Assembly (NCBI RefSeq): GCF_021155775.2
Contig: NC_060235.2
Coordinates: 25,739,598-25,803,597, forward strand
Source: Neodiprion pinetum
Lineage: Eukaryota > Arthropoda > Insecta > Hymenoptera > Diprionidae
Direction of reading: 5' to 3'
DNA length: 64,000 nt
Both the position numbers and the translations under genes were made by a program. Shown here piece by piece: positions 50,066-61,110 of the stretch. Under the pieces are notes generated by a model. That model saw only the letters and a list, made by a program, of their open reading frames with translations. It ran no database searches and was not told the origin of the DNA. Within the stretch, counting starts at the first letter, position 1, and the number at the start of each line of letters is the position of its first letter.

Positions 50066-50421
50066 CGATTTCGCAACACTTACTGTAATCGGGACGACCT
50101 TTTCTCAAAATCTCGAATCGACGATGAATCCTTTGTGTGACTTTGTCAGCCACAGAGCCGAACAAATAACGCGGACAAATTCCTGGTGTATAATTCATTC
50201 CCTTGCAAAACGTGGTTTTTGAGGTTAGATTTTTACGATGATTCACGATCCCTGACCAACTAAAAGTTTCAAATCGATGGCACGTTGAGGGAAGTAAAAT
50301 TGGGGTGAGTTTACTCGCGGACTGGCCTTGGCCCGATCACACGTTAAAAGACTAAAACCTCGTCACGCGTGCTTTCCAACCAAGCGAGTAACAATAAATA
50401 AACCATTGTTCCAAGACTCAC

Positions 50422-51066
50422 CGAGAAGCAAGGCGGGCTCCCTGTTGTCCTCGACGAGGGCGGTGAGCACGAGAAACAGGGGATGCTGTACCGGCAGATG
50501 CTCCAGGTCAGCGGTGGAGTCGTCGTAGACAACGACCTCCTTGAAGGACCGTTTCCTGAGCAACTCCTTGCCCTCACGGGCGGTCGCGAGGTCGGCAAGG
50601 GTGGCCTTTCCCTGCTGGAGTCGTCGTCGGTTGAAGCGGTCCGAACAGTTTATGTTTATCGCCCCTCGTATGTGGTTCACGTTGTAGGCGATGAAGGGCC
50701 GACAGTCGAGCAGCACGAGGCCCCCGCCGCTGTTCCTCTCCAGCCGGCGGGCCAGCTCCCCGGGGCCCAGGGCGACCGCGTGCTGGAGGACGAGGGACCG
50801 CTGGAGGGTCCCGCTCTCGGCGCAGGGGCTCGTCGGGAGGCTGACGGTCTCCATCTTGCACCGCTTAGGCGGGGCGCTGCAGGGCGACGGTAGCGTCGGG
50901 TAGAGCGACGTCGAGGCGCCGAGGTGCTCCGTCGGCGGACCCGGTTCGCTCAGACTCCTGTTCAGCGCGAGTTTGAGGCCGTCGCGCGGTCGCCCGGCCG
51001 ACACTTCGCAGCACACCAGGGTCGTCATCGCCCTGACGTCACCCAGTCGGGTTATATCGAGACCCG
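50422..51066 (-). CDS. DUSP10: DUSP10/MKP-5-like dual-specificity phosphatase, upstream exon: N-terminal region and rhodanese (kinase-binding) domain
   Basis: Exon of 645 bases. The upstream acceptor tttctcctttgcag| ends at 51067 and the downstream donor CTCG|GTGAGT follows 50422. The frame is open through the acceptor, so an upstream coding exon is possible. An internal ATG at 51028 is the first Met and gives 202 complete codons to the donor. Counting from it, residues 1-80 are a low-complexity Ser/Pro-rich tail. From about 85 comes the rhodanese/CH2 domain, with LVLLDCRPFIAYNVNHIRGA (104-123), NCSDRFN, and the basic kinase-interaction motif RRRLQQGK (134-141). EGKELL, EVVVYDD and PALLLG follow. 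The motif order and the RRRLQQGK match DUSP10, which binds JNK and p38. DUSP8/16-type enzymes are less similar. A perfect CRE octamer (51035..51042) lies within the exon. Confidence 0.93.
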
Positions 51067-54000
51067 CTGCAAAGGAGAAAGGGAACGGAGATTAAGACGG
51101 AGAATACTTGCCGTGAAACGCGACGGTAGTGCCGGGTGCCGAGTGCACTAAAATCATCGTACTCCTCCTCCTCCACCTCCTACACCCCCGACAGCAGTGA
51201 GCTTCAAGCTTGCCAGAAATCATTTTTCAGGGATCGATTTTTTGCAACGGGTGTTTCGCTGGAGAAAAAATTGATGCCGTTGATATAATGCACGTTTCAC
51301 GATTACTTGCGGTTCGTAGAGAGATAACGTGAGATTACTTGACAAATAATTTTACTTTGACCAGCTGATTTCTCACGATTTCTAAAATTTTAGATAATTT
51401 TTTAAGGTTACAAAGCGGTCTCTGTAATTCTAAATGATTTCGCATGACGGCTAATGATTACTAGCAGAATTTTATTTCAATGTTAGGTACTGATTTCGGT
51501 GTAATTTCGAAGAAGACAAAATGATTTCGAATAATATTCACACCGTGATCTCTTGAGTGAAACACCCCTTGGATTTTACTGCAGAAATGGACCAGTTGTT
51601 AGTTTATTTTAGCACGGATGTATGGTGTTTTGGTTTATTTTGTATCCCTGCCATTTTTTATGTAGACAAATTCACTCGTTATGGAGTCATGACCGATTAT
51701 GTTCTTCATTTCTGCACGAACGTTTCTAACTTCGTCCTCATGCCATGTATACACTGCAGTCTCCGCGGAATAATGCGCGATTTCGGTTGCCTCGCAAGTT
51801 CAATGACATTCGAACCTGCGCCCGGAATCCATTACGATTCCATGACGGATAACAACGAATGACTAATGACTTTTCTGCATCGCTATGTCTACTTTATTGA
51901 AAACGAGATAATCCAATCCAATGGATTCTAGATAGAGAGTCAAAGTACAGAAAAGTCAGAATTAAAAATGGGCAAAGTATAGTAAAGCGTAATGCAGAAT
52001 CGTTAGAATTCTGACGAGGTGGGGGTAAAAACATCTAAAGGTCAGAAAATAAAATTGTAATAATGCCGAAATTTTTATACTCTACTATTTTACAACTTTC
52101 TCATGTTAAAACTCAACGAACGTTTCTCTAGATTTTTAAATCTTTCAAGGTTCGATATCGTGACTTTTCTACATTTTGACGCTCGCTCGAGAAAGTGGAA
52201 CTATATTCACGAAATGCGCCAAGATGTTTGAAATAACATATGCAAATTATTTTTCATCGCCTTGTCAGGTTTCATTGAACGGTTTCTTTTCAACAGTTCC
52301 AAAATTCATTTAAATTACTCTGACAAACTCGGAATCCTTTGACACATCTCGGTTTTTCAAATTTTTCAGACGAATGAGAAATGTAGTTATTCCTATTGCA
52401 TTTAAAAAAGACTTTAAGCAACCCGAATAAAAGCTTGTCAACGCTGCTTGAAGATTTATAAAAAGGGAAATGGAATGGAAGAAAAATTTTACAGATTTTG
52501 CTAAAATATTGTATTCAAAGTTGGGTGAATATTTTATTTTTTTGCCACTCGATATGTAGACGGCAGATGCTTGTGTATGTGGCAAAATATACAAGTATAC
52601 AAATAAATAATATTCGTCTAATCCTTTACTTGCGATACACAAAGGCTCTTATTTGATTTTACTACCATTATTATTATTATCATTATTATTATTTTGCTAT
52701 TTCAAAATAGTGCAATAAATTACGAGAATGCAAATGTTTATATCGCATGATAGATAAATTGTGCAAATGTATATATATAACTCGAATATCATATATCTCT
52801 TCCGTTATAAAACATACGGGATAATTATGCGGTAATTCTTCGTGCGGTTATAGAAACAAGTTTTCTAATTGGTTTCTCGCAGTCAACAATTAATCGGTAG
52901 AAATGTCACAATTCTTTATTGCAAATAATTTCTTACACTTATTCCGTGAAAACTGTGAATAAATATCTTACTGCCCATGCCGTACTAAATAAATTTTGTA
53001 CGTACATGACATTTGCAACGGTTGTACTGAAATTTCAAAAAATCTAAACTACAGCTCTATTTCTCTTCTTTTGTGAATAATTGATTTCTTTTAAAATATG
53101 ACCACTCAATCCGTATAAATTATAGAACACCGAAATATAGGAAAAATTTTAAATCATCAGAGATTTTTCTCGGAACAGTCTTCTCCAATTTTTAGTAAAA
53201 ACAATTAATTTCACTGCGACATGATTATAAATTTTCAAGTACCCATATTCTTCATTCGAGTCAAAACTGTCTCTTCAAATTGGCAAAAAAGCGAATAATC
53301 CATACAAAGAATGCAATTAAAAGTTCGATAGATACGACGAAGGTCACCTTAACAGTGACTTGAAAATGAATTCTGTTATGTCACAGGCGTGCTTTGAGGA
53401 CTCGAGCGGTATTTATAATAGGCCGAGTCATTACCAAATGACGAAATTCATCTGCAGTAGGTAGAGGACCGTTAAAGATTTCCTTGTCCTTTATTCATTG
53501 TGAATTCTACGCGGGATTCCGTAGATGGTCCTTGTTTCCGGCGATGACTGTATAATTCATTTACTTCCACAGGCTATTTATCCGCAACTGCGGTGGCCGC
53601 GAAAATATCGTGTCATTACTCTAAATACACCGCCGGCAGAGAATATGGATCATTTCTTAAGATAAAGTGGAGCTTTCTTGAAAGATCCGAATATTCGTGC
53701 AATGTCGATATCTAAGGTGTAATAATTTTTATCGGTAATCGACTTGAATCGACTTGATTAGATTGAAATTCCTAATCGTATTCGTAGAGAGAATTTTATA
53801 GTTTTGGTTCGTTATATGTATGTTGCTCAGTTATTTTAATTTTTTTACTGGACCCAAAAAGTAAAAAACATTCGAATAGCTTGTAGCTATATATGAATTG
53901 AATTGGATTACTTTTCTCAATTAATTTATTTTCTCTACGGCTATAAGAAAAATGTAGGCATCGAAAATCTTCACGGTTTTAATTATAACGTCTTTTGTTT

Positions 54001-55230
54001 TGTTTTACTAGCATTATATTTCTTATTGTTATTGCGACTATGCTTGTATTCTCATTTTGAAACCATGAACAGAACTGCGGTTCGTCCACTTTGTCGATAA
54101 TGATTTAATGAAAATTTGTTATGGTTTTGGTTTACACGTTGTGTTTCTCATCGGAAACTGTTAATGAAGTGCCAGGAACCACGTGTGTTGGAATAAAAAT
54201 AAAGAAGAGAATGAAGAGATGGTTTTTTTTTTTTAAATACGATCGTTCGTTTCCTCGATGTGCGTGGATATTTTTGCCATTGATTTTTTTTCTCTGGTGT
54301 CCTTGGATCAAATGAAATCGTTTAACTTCTCACATATAAACATCGAACGGATTCCAAGGAACGTTCCTATATTTTTCCGACCTACATTTTAACTAGATTC
54401 CGGTCACTCAGTAGCTCAAATTGTTTACAACAGTTGAATGTGTAACATTTTTTCGTCTCTTTTTTTCTCTCATTTTACAAGTAAAAACGATTCAAAATAA
54501 CTTCTCATTCTAAACAACATAACTGCCAATTCTGCAAATTTTACGGAACTTTGTATCTTCGTTTTTCGTTTGTAATGAAATTCGAAGAATGTATGATTTT
54601 CACATTATTTTTAAACTCATCTGCCATTTGAGAAAAAACTTTGAAAAATCAAACAGAATCAAAATGAGAGTTTAAACGCTCCGATAAAATCAAATGGTGA
54701 AAATCGAAGGCGGTTGCAGAGCCGTAGTAGAAAATGAGGTGAAATCAATCTCATAATGGACGAATCAAATTTTTAACCTATGTGTTTATTTTTCAATTGA
54801 AACTTTTACCTTCATTGATAAAATTTCAAGAACTGCGTTCACTTCGGCCTTGCAATACTATACATATTTACATTAAAAAATCAGTGAAACTTTGCACTTT
54901 AATTCAACAGTACCGACGACAACATCTTAGTCAAAGAAAAATAAACAATCAGACCTGATAATTTCCTGTTTTACACTCATCCATTATAAGAAATGTAAAT
55001 TCTTTAATTCACCTCCACGTTTTCTGCGCTGCTAAATGAAGAGGAGAATTAAAATAGGCCTGCAACCAAAAATTTTTCATAAAAATATAAACAAATTGCT
55101 TTTTCTTCGTCACATAGTCATTTGCCGCTCGAACTCCTCAGAGAGGAAAAAAATGGCACTTACAGCCTCATTCGATTCTCCTTCTCAATCGTTGCCGATC
55201 AAATTGTCGTGCACGAATTTCGCCTACATC
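51067..55230. other. Upstream intron or 5' region, no gene
   Basis: AT-rich beyond about 51180. From 51.3 to 51.55 kb the words GATTTC/GATTACT recur loosely. An (ATT)n run lies at 52667..52693. No coding sequence recognised. Since exon A has a good acceptor, this is most likely intron between it and an upstream, mainly untranslated, exon. Confidence 0.45.
52667..52693. repeat. (ATT)n microsatellite
   Basis: ATT repeat with one C interruption. Simple repeat. Confidence 0.85.
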
Positions 55231-55690
55231 TGTGACAAACCGACGCGAGGCGAACGTTCTCCGTGAGATTTGCGCCTGTCGCTTCGGCCCGCGGAGTGAG
55301 TCAATTACTAATATTAGAAGGTTCGAACCTGGAGTTGAAAGAGTTCGCGGGTTGTCCGAGCACCGAGGCGCCCCGAAGGGAACCGAAAACGGCCGAAGGA
55401 TTCTCTCGATAACTCGTCGCCTACGTCACGTGCGCGCGCACCGATCCAGACGCGTACGACTCTCTCAACCAAACAATTCGCCCGCTGGGTGAGTAAACGT
55501 AGAAGAATTCCGTCCCGGGGCATCGGGCGTACAACACACAACGCGTAGTCTACGGGGATTCTCGGCCGAGTTGGACAGGTGTAGGTACCTCGAGCACCTG
55601 CTCCGGAGGTGAGGCGACGCCCTCTTCTCAACCTCCGGTCGTCCCAAGTCCGACAACCCCGGTTGCCGGGGGTTAATATACGACATTGGG
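55231..55690. promoter_or_regulatory. CpG-rich island, candidate 5' exon/promoter of the phosphatase gene
   Basis: About 450 bp of GC- and CpG-rich DNA in AT-rich flanks, 4.2 kb upstream of the rhodanese exon. It has an AP-1 heptamer at 55297..55303 and a GTCACGTG E-box at 55425..55432. On the minus strand a long open frame (55465..55962, 165 codons) passes through it with an ATG at 55686. The obvious donors (for example AG|GTACCT, AG|GTGCTC) do not give the one-base phase needed to join the exon at 51066. On the plus strand a consensus donor GG|GTGAGT lies at about 55491. Its direction is undecided. Confidence 0.35.
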
Positions 55691-58600
55691 CCAGTCCTTG
55701 GGGATGTTGGTTGGCCGAATCGGCACTCCTTGATCATTTTATTGCGAGGCACTCGCGCATTTGGTAACTGTTCGATTGTTATATGAGATTGATTTGGAAA
55801 TAGGAGAGTAGAAAAAAAGGGGGGATGACGAACGAAGGGCTCGAACGTCGATTTTTCATCATATTTGAAGTTCTTAACGTTATCGTGACGATTCGTGATG
55901 AGGAAAAACCGTTCGCAATTTCGCGATTTTCGAATTTTCTGAAATTCAGCAAACGGTGACAAAACGAAACGTAATCATATTCCGATATCTTAATCCCTTC
56001 GAAATCATTTTAAGATTAAGAAAATAGTGATTTTTTCACCAATTTTTCGTTACGATTACGCTACTAACTTCAACTTCGTGATTCTTCGTTGTTTCACATC
56101 ACTCCGAAATTGTTGGAAATCTAGCAGATTCACCGGATTTCACTATGAGATTGCTCGTTTCGTTTGGAAGATTATTTTCTACGAATTCGTTGAATTGGTT
56201 TTTTTTCTTCTCATTTTTGTTACGTTGTTATCGTCAAATATTTTATTTCAGAACTTGGTTAATGGACAATAAACGATGATGTTAAATTGACGAGTGAAAA
56301 CAAAGAAAATTTGTTTTGGTGAATTTGAAGAAACTAGTCTTATAGATAATATGAACCATCGCAGGGTGAAATCGAACTAATTTACTAGATTTTCAACAAC
56401 GTTTCAATCATACGAAATGAGTTGTGTATCTTAAAAGAGAACTTCGTACAAGCTTGCTAATAAAATAATTTTGCAAATAATCACGGTACGACCGTCTCGT
56501 AATAAAATTAATAAAAAGTTCCGGTGTTTGGTCAACCAACTTCCTGATCACAGTTCTTATCTAGTTTTGTTGTACCCACTGATGTAAATATCTCGAAACA
56601 AGTAGGAAAGAATGTATACGAAATATCCGCCTTGTATCTCAATTATAATATCTGCTAACGCAGAGCCTTTGAATTTTAGCATTTGAATAACACAAGTTTT
56701 TTATGTATCTGATGTTCCGATCGATAAAAATTGATCGAAAATCCGAGTCCTCGCTTGTTCTAAGCACCGATCATAGAAGAATACCAATCGTTACACATTT
56801 AGCCCCAAGTTCACCGTTTCGTTCTTTCGGATAGTTTATATGCAAGGTTCATTTACGATTCAAAACCTTGTTACTGGAGAGTTTTGGATCAGGCTTGTTT
56901 AATCGAAATTTCAGGTACATGGATTTTGCCGCGCTGCGTGGTTAATTTTTTTTTTTACCTATTAATGTAATGGGTGAAGAAATTCGAAACATGGTCAATT
57001 TTTCACGTACAGCAGTCGAATCTATTCGGTAAGAATTTTGAGATTGTCGGAGAAAAAAATGAACCGCGAAAACTAGAATACTATGCGTCAAAACTCAGAT
57101 AATAATTCTTTTTCTTGCCTTCGTCTTTTTATGGAACGGTAAAACATTTTATACCGACAAGAGCAGGCATCTAATCGCACAAATTAATAAAGTGTGAACT
57201 CACAACATTAACCCAATAAGATATGTGAACACAGCTTCCGGTAGGTTTAACTTATGGGATGATAACGAAAAAAAATTAGTACGAAATTAAGCATCTTCTT
57301 GTAAGTAGCAATTTACTTCCAGTTTATCATTTCCTAAGCCTTCAATACTTGACGTAATTCTATTTTGTTTCGCAATTTGTTGTATTAACGTTACGAACTT
57401 GAACTTGATATCTGTTGCTTACGTAATACTGACTTTACCAACTTCCACTGTCAACAAGTTACTATTCATGGACAATATGAACCGTGCGATACAACGTTTA
57501 TCGAGTTTGAGCTTCGATTCGTATTGCTTTTATTTTTTTCAAGAGTTTAACAGGATTTGCAATTTCGAATAATGAAAAATTAGAACGTGATTAGTGACTG
57601 AAATAAAGTGTTCGATAGAGGAAAAAATTTTCAAGGAAAAGTACAGTTGCTATGTACACAAATTAATACATAATACACACGTTCAGCCTTAAATTTTATT
57701 TCCAACGATTTTATCCCCAGCCAAAAAATATCTGATTAAGTTTTAATCGCGTTAGTCTTCGAAATGACAATTTACTACACGCTAAAGAGAAGAGCTAGTA
57801 ATTTATACAAGAACCAAAGTTCAGACGCGCAATGAAGTTTGATTTAAGCTATTGAATGTCGATTAATAACAATAAATCATCATTGGGAATTAACGTCACG
57901 ACCAGCTGTCCCAAGGTTTTATGTTGGCAATTCGTCCAATTCTGACTATAGTTTCTCATTCGCGTCGAAGAAAAAAGAAAAAAAAATATCTCGACTTGTC
58001 AATGCTAATCAACATATTGCATCGTCACGTTTACTTTCCATCAATATTATGTAACGTACTCGTAGTACGAATACATGTCAGTTAAAAATAAAAACTTTAA
58101 ATCCCGTAGAAAAAAATCAAAGTGGTGCTACTATTTATTTTACTATTTGACCGACTACACGTGTTAACAAACAATTGTCATCGTGCCGTTAGTTCAACAA
58201 ATAAATATGCAGGTAACCTTATTCGAACAATTGCAAAGGTCGAAACGAACAGCAAATATTTTGATTTCCAAGCTTGAAGAACAGGTTTAAATTGAGTGAT
58301 TTTACACTATACACAGTGTCTGATCGTGTATTTTCTTACGGATTTAATTATTATCTTATCAGCGTGTAATACGGAAAATTTAAATGTGGCTATGACACAA
58401 GAATCTAAATTTATATACCTTGTGAGTGAAATCATGATGATAACATAGCAATATTATACGTGCACCATTTTTATCTTGACAATAAAAAAATATCGCATTA
58501 ACCAGTATGTTTGGTTTCAAATAAGTTGAAACAAAAGAATTTCCTTATACATTCGCGGAAAGGAAATATAAGAAAAGGAAAACATGAATTCGTAAATAAA

Positions 58601-60500
58601 TACAGCTCAAAGATATTGTATAAATAAAATATATAAAATGAAAAGAAACAAACAATGGAATTAAATCACTTTTGTCTGTCCAGAGAGTGAAAACTTTAAT
58701 GAATATTTACAAATGTATGTGTAAATGTGTATATATATTGTGTCTATGCATATTGTATACAAAGATACAGGTGCGCGTTCAGCCAACCTTTGCTTCCACA
58801 TATTTCGTCTCACCCAGTCTAACCTAACCTAACTCTAATCTTCGAACACCACTAGTAACAAATAGTTTTATGGACTGTCGAATACATGTTCCGATTGGGC
58901 TCAATTGTTTCTCTGAAAATTGTTAAATATTTGGTAAAAGATGGAAAAATCCGCGAGGAACATTTTTATGTTCTCCGATAGAGCGAATCGGTGTCGAATC
59001 GTTTGATTCGCAAGAGATTTGGATTTCGTTTCCGCTTTAAAATCCGCTCCGAAGGTTCTGAGTTTAAAGAATCGTCGACTAACGTAACGACGGAATGAAA
59101 ATCAGAACCGCCACACGACGCGTACTTCTGATTCTTCAGGAAAACAGATTACGTTATCTCGTATACTTATAATAGCTGCACGCCAGTTTTTATCAACCGA
59201 AAACGGACCTTATATCACTTCACGCGTTCACTGGCTTATTTAACTGGTAAATATATTTCATCCACATTTTATCATAAATTATACTGTTTCGTTTGAACTC
59301 CTTTATCAAGTTGTACTAACCGCGATTTCTTTTGCAATTTTTCTCAATCTCATTTCCTTTCGTCTAATACTGTAATAAAAATTTGTGTACACATTTATTG
59401 TCAGTGCAGTTACAGACCCTTAACAGGTCTATTTGTAGACGGTATATATACAGAAAAGTGCAAAGGTAAACCTGGTACCCCGCGATTTCTCCACTCGGCA
59501 AGATCTTCTTCCGTCTATAATTCATTCGCTCCATGCTCGCAAACCTGTACAACAGTGTATCTGTTATGAATCATCCGAATCGACCGGAATTTCTGGCTAA
59601 CGGAACGTTTTACAAAAAACGAATTAAACTTCGAGCGTGTATCGCAAAGGCAGAATCTATGAAAATTGTGTTTGGGTATTCGGTACGCCGGTAAGCAAAT
59701 TGGCGAATTCATCGTCGTCGACAAATGTTTAACCGCTATTTTCGTCAACTGGCCTCATCGTCATTTCTCAGACAGTTAAGTCGATCCTTGATTAACGGCT
59801 CGACAGTGCGATTCGTTCTCACGGATTCGTTAATTTCTAAGGACGGGTGGAGGCGATAATTCGAAAAATAGGAAATCGGAATCCGAGGGAGCGGCGCTGG
59901 GACGCCGATAAGGAATCGAACAGCAGGCCGTAGGACCAAAAACAAGTTGTGGATTGATTCGAATCTAACGAGGAGGCGTGCAGGAAAAAGAATCTCCGTT
60001 GTCGGCATTAACTCGCGTTCACCTACCTTTCCCTTAAGTAATTCCAAACAGTTGACGACCGGTTCGTCGTCCGAACGTTGCGTGCGTATGTATACGTACG
60101 TTGTACACACAGACGGGTTGAAAGACGGCGATGACGCGAGTGATTCCTTGAGAGGTATTCGAGGCTGCCGTAGACGATCGGATCGGAAGCAATTCACCGG
60201 AAGAGACAATTTCTAACGGTTGGATGCGATTGGGTAATCCACGCGATATTCCGTCGACGATGTATCCTGCAGCGGGTGTAGGTATTCGATACGTCGTGCA
60301 TGTATCACGTAAGTCAACGCCACGTTTCAACACAGTCACACACCGTATGTAAAGCGTACGATTAAAAGTTGAATATCGTCGAAACTTCTGGCAACAGAAT
60401 CAGTATCGCCGTCGGCGTGTTTCGTACTCGGAGTTTCCCGCAGCGAGAATCGCGCTAAGCGTCGAATCGAGCATCGTCAACGTCGTAAGCGAAGGGCGTA
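55691..60500. other. AT-rich stretch, no gene
   Basis: No recognisable gene. Contains a (CCTAA)3-like telomere-type motif at 58819..58833 and short AT-rich simple sequence. Composition rises in GC from about 59750 onward. Confidence 0.5.
58819..58833. repeat. Short (CCTAA)n motif
   Basis: CTAACCTAACCTAAC equals two to three units of the arthropod telomere repeat TTAGG read on the other strand. Such short interstitial copies are common and may be chance. Confidence 0.5.
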
Positions 60501-60857
60501 GAATGAAAAGAATAGATCACTTGTTCCGCATCGGTGGACGATCACGACGACGAAGTTACGGGTTTCCGGGGCGTGAATCCCTCGGCCCGGCCCTCTGAGA
60601 AACGGGTCATCGTCGTCCTCGCCGTCCGCGAAAGCGAATCAGGCTTTTCGATCTCTCGGTGCCTTCGGGGCACCGTGCCTGTCGGGTTGCCGCCGTGCCG
60701 GGGCGCGTTTCCGGCGCGATTCAGGCGGACGCGGAAGAGGACTCGCTCTGCGACTAAGGCGCTGGCAAGGTGCGCGGGCGACCGGTCCTCTTGGCTGCCG
60801 GGTTCCGACTGGCCTCTACGAGGGCAGAACGATTCACGCGGACGCCAGGGCCGCGAC

Positions 60858-60893
60858 GAGGAGAACGAGGAGAACGAGGAGAACGAGGAGAAC
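60858..60893. repeat. (GAGGAGAAC)4 minisatellite
   Basis: Four perfect 9-bp units. In the plus frame they would read Glu-Glu-Asn repeats and in a minus frame Ser-Pro-Arg repeats, but neither frame is supported as coding. Confidence 0.9.
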
Positions 60894-61036
60894 GACGGCG
60901 CGACGCGACGCGACGCCTGCCCGGAGAACGGCGCTGAGAGTACGCTACGTGCACCGGTGCCGCCGCCCCTCGATCCCCTCTCGTATACCTCGAGTCAAGA
61001 CGCTTTGGACGGGTGACTCATTCTAGTAGCGTTCCA

Positions 61037-61060
61037 CCGACCGACCGACCGACCGACCGA
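61037..61060. repeat. (CCGA)6 microsatellite
   Basis: Six perfect CCGA units between the AP-1 heptamer and the CCAAT box of the CpG island. Confidence 0.95.
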
Positions 61061-61110
61061 CGCTCGCTGCAACGTCGCGACGCCAATCGCGATCAGCTGC
61101 TGCCTGTATC

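Larger units (their letters stand above)
568..50421 (-). other. Giant phase-1 intron (about 49.85 kb) of the DUSP10-like gene
   Basis: The donor at 50421/50420 (CTCG|GTGAGT) and the acceptor ending at 568 (ttgcag|) have matching phase. The joined reading continues PALLLG-GHKEF with no lost residue, and vertebrate DUSP10 also has a Gly-Gly at this point. All features listed between these coordinates lie inside this intron. No ORF in it gives a recognisable protein family. It is unusually long and contains many AP-1, CRE and E-box motifs. Confidence 0.88.
42321..50421. other. Intronic stretch up to the rhodanese exon, no gene
   Basis: Mostly AT-rich. Contains a CRE at 43084..43091, AP-1 heptamers at 43764..43770, 46871..46877 and 47309..47315, and an (A)23 tract at 47241..47263. 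CACGTGAC E-boxes lie at 48249..48256, 49838..49845 and 50056..50065. No coding sequence recognised. Confidence 0.5.
60501..61110. promoter_or_regulatory. Strongest CpG island of the window, candidate promoter/first exon
   Basis: About 600 bp with the highest GC and CpG of the window. It holds an AP-1 heptamer (61014..61020), a CCAAT box (61083..61087), a CCGA microsatellite and a GAGGAGAAC minisatellite. It lies about 9.4 kb upstream of the rhodanese exon, on the correct side for the host promoter. Open frames on both strands (160 codons on plus) reflect GC content and read low-complexity Arg/Glu-rich sequence. It may be the DUSP10 promoter, or that of a divergent neighbour to the right. Confidence 0.4.

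Noticed and set aside
55465..55962. 165-codon minus-strand ORF as the first coding exon of the phosphatase
   Set aside because: No donor in the required phase was found, and the N-terminal half is AT-rich and unlike coding sequence. Kept only as a candidate untranslated exon/promoter region.
60534..61016. 160-codon plus-strand ORF with Glu-Glu-Asn repeats
   Set aside because: Low-complexity translation of a CpG island and a 9-bp minisatellite; no homology.
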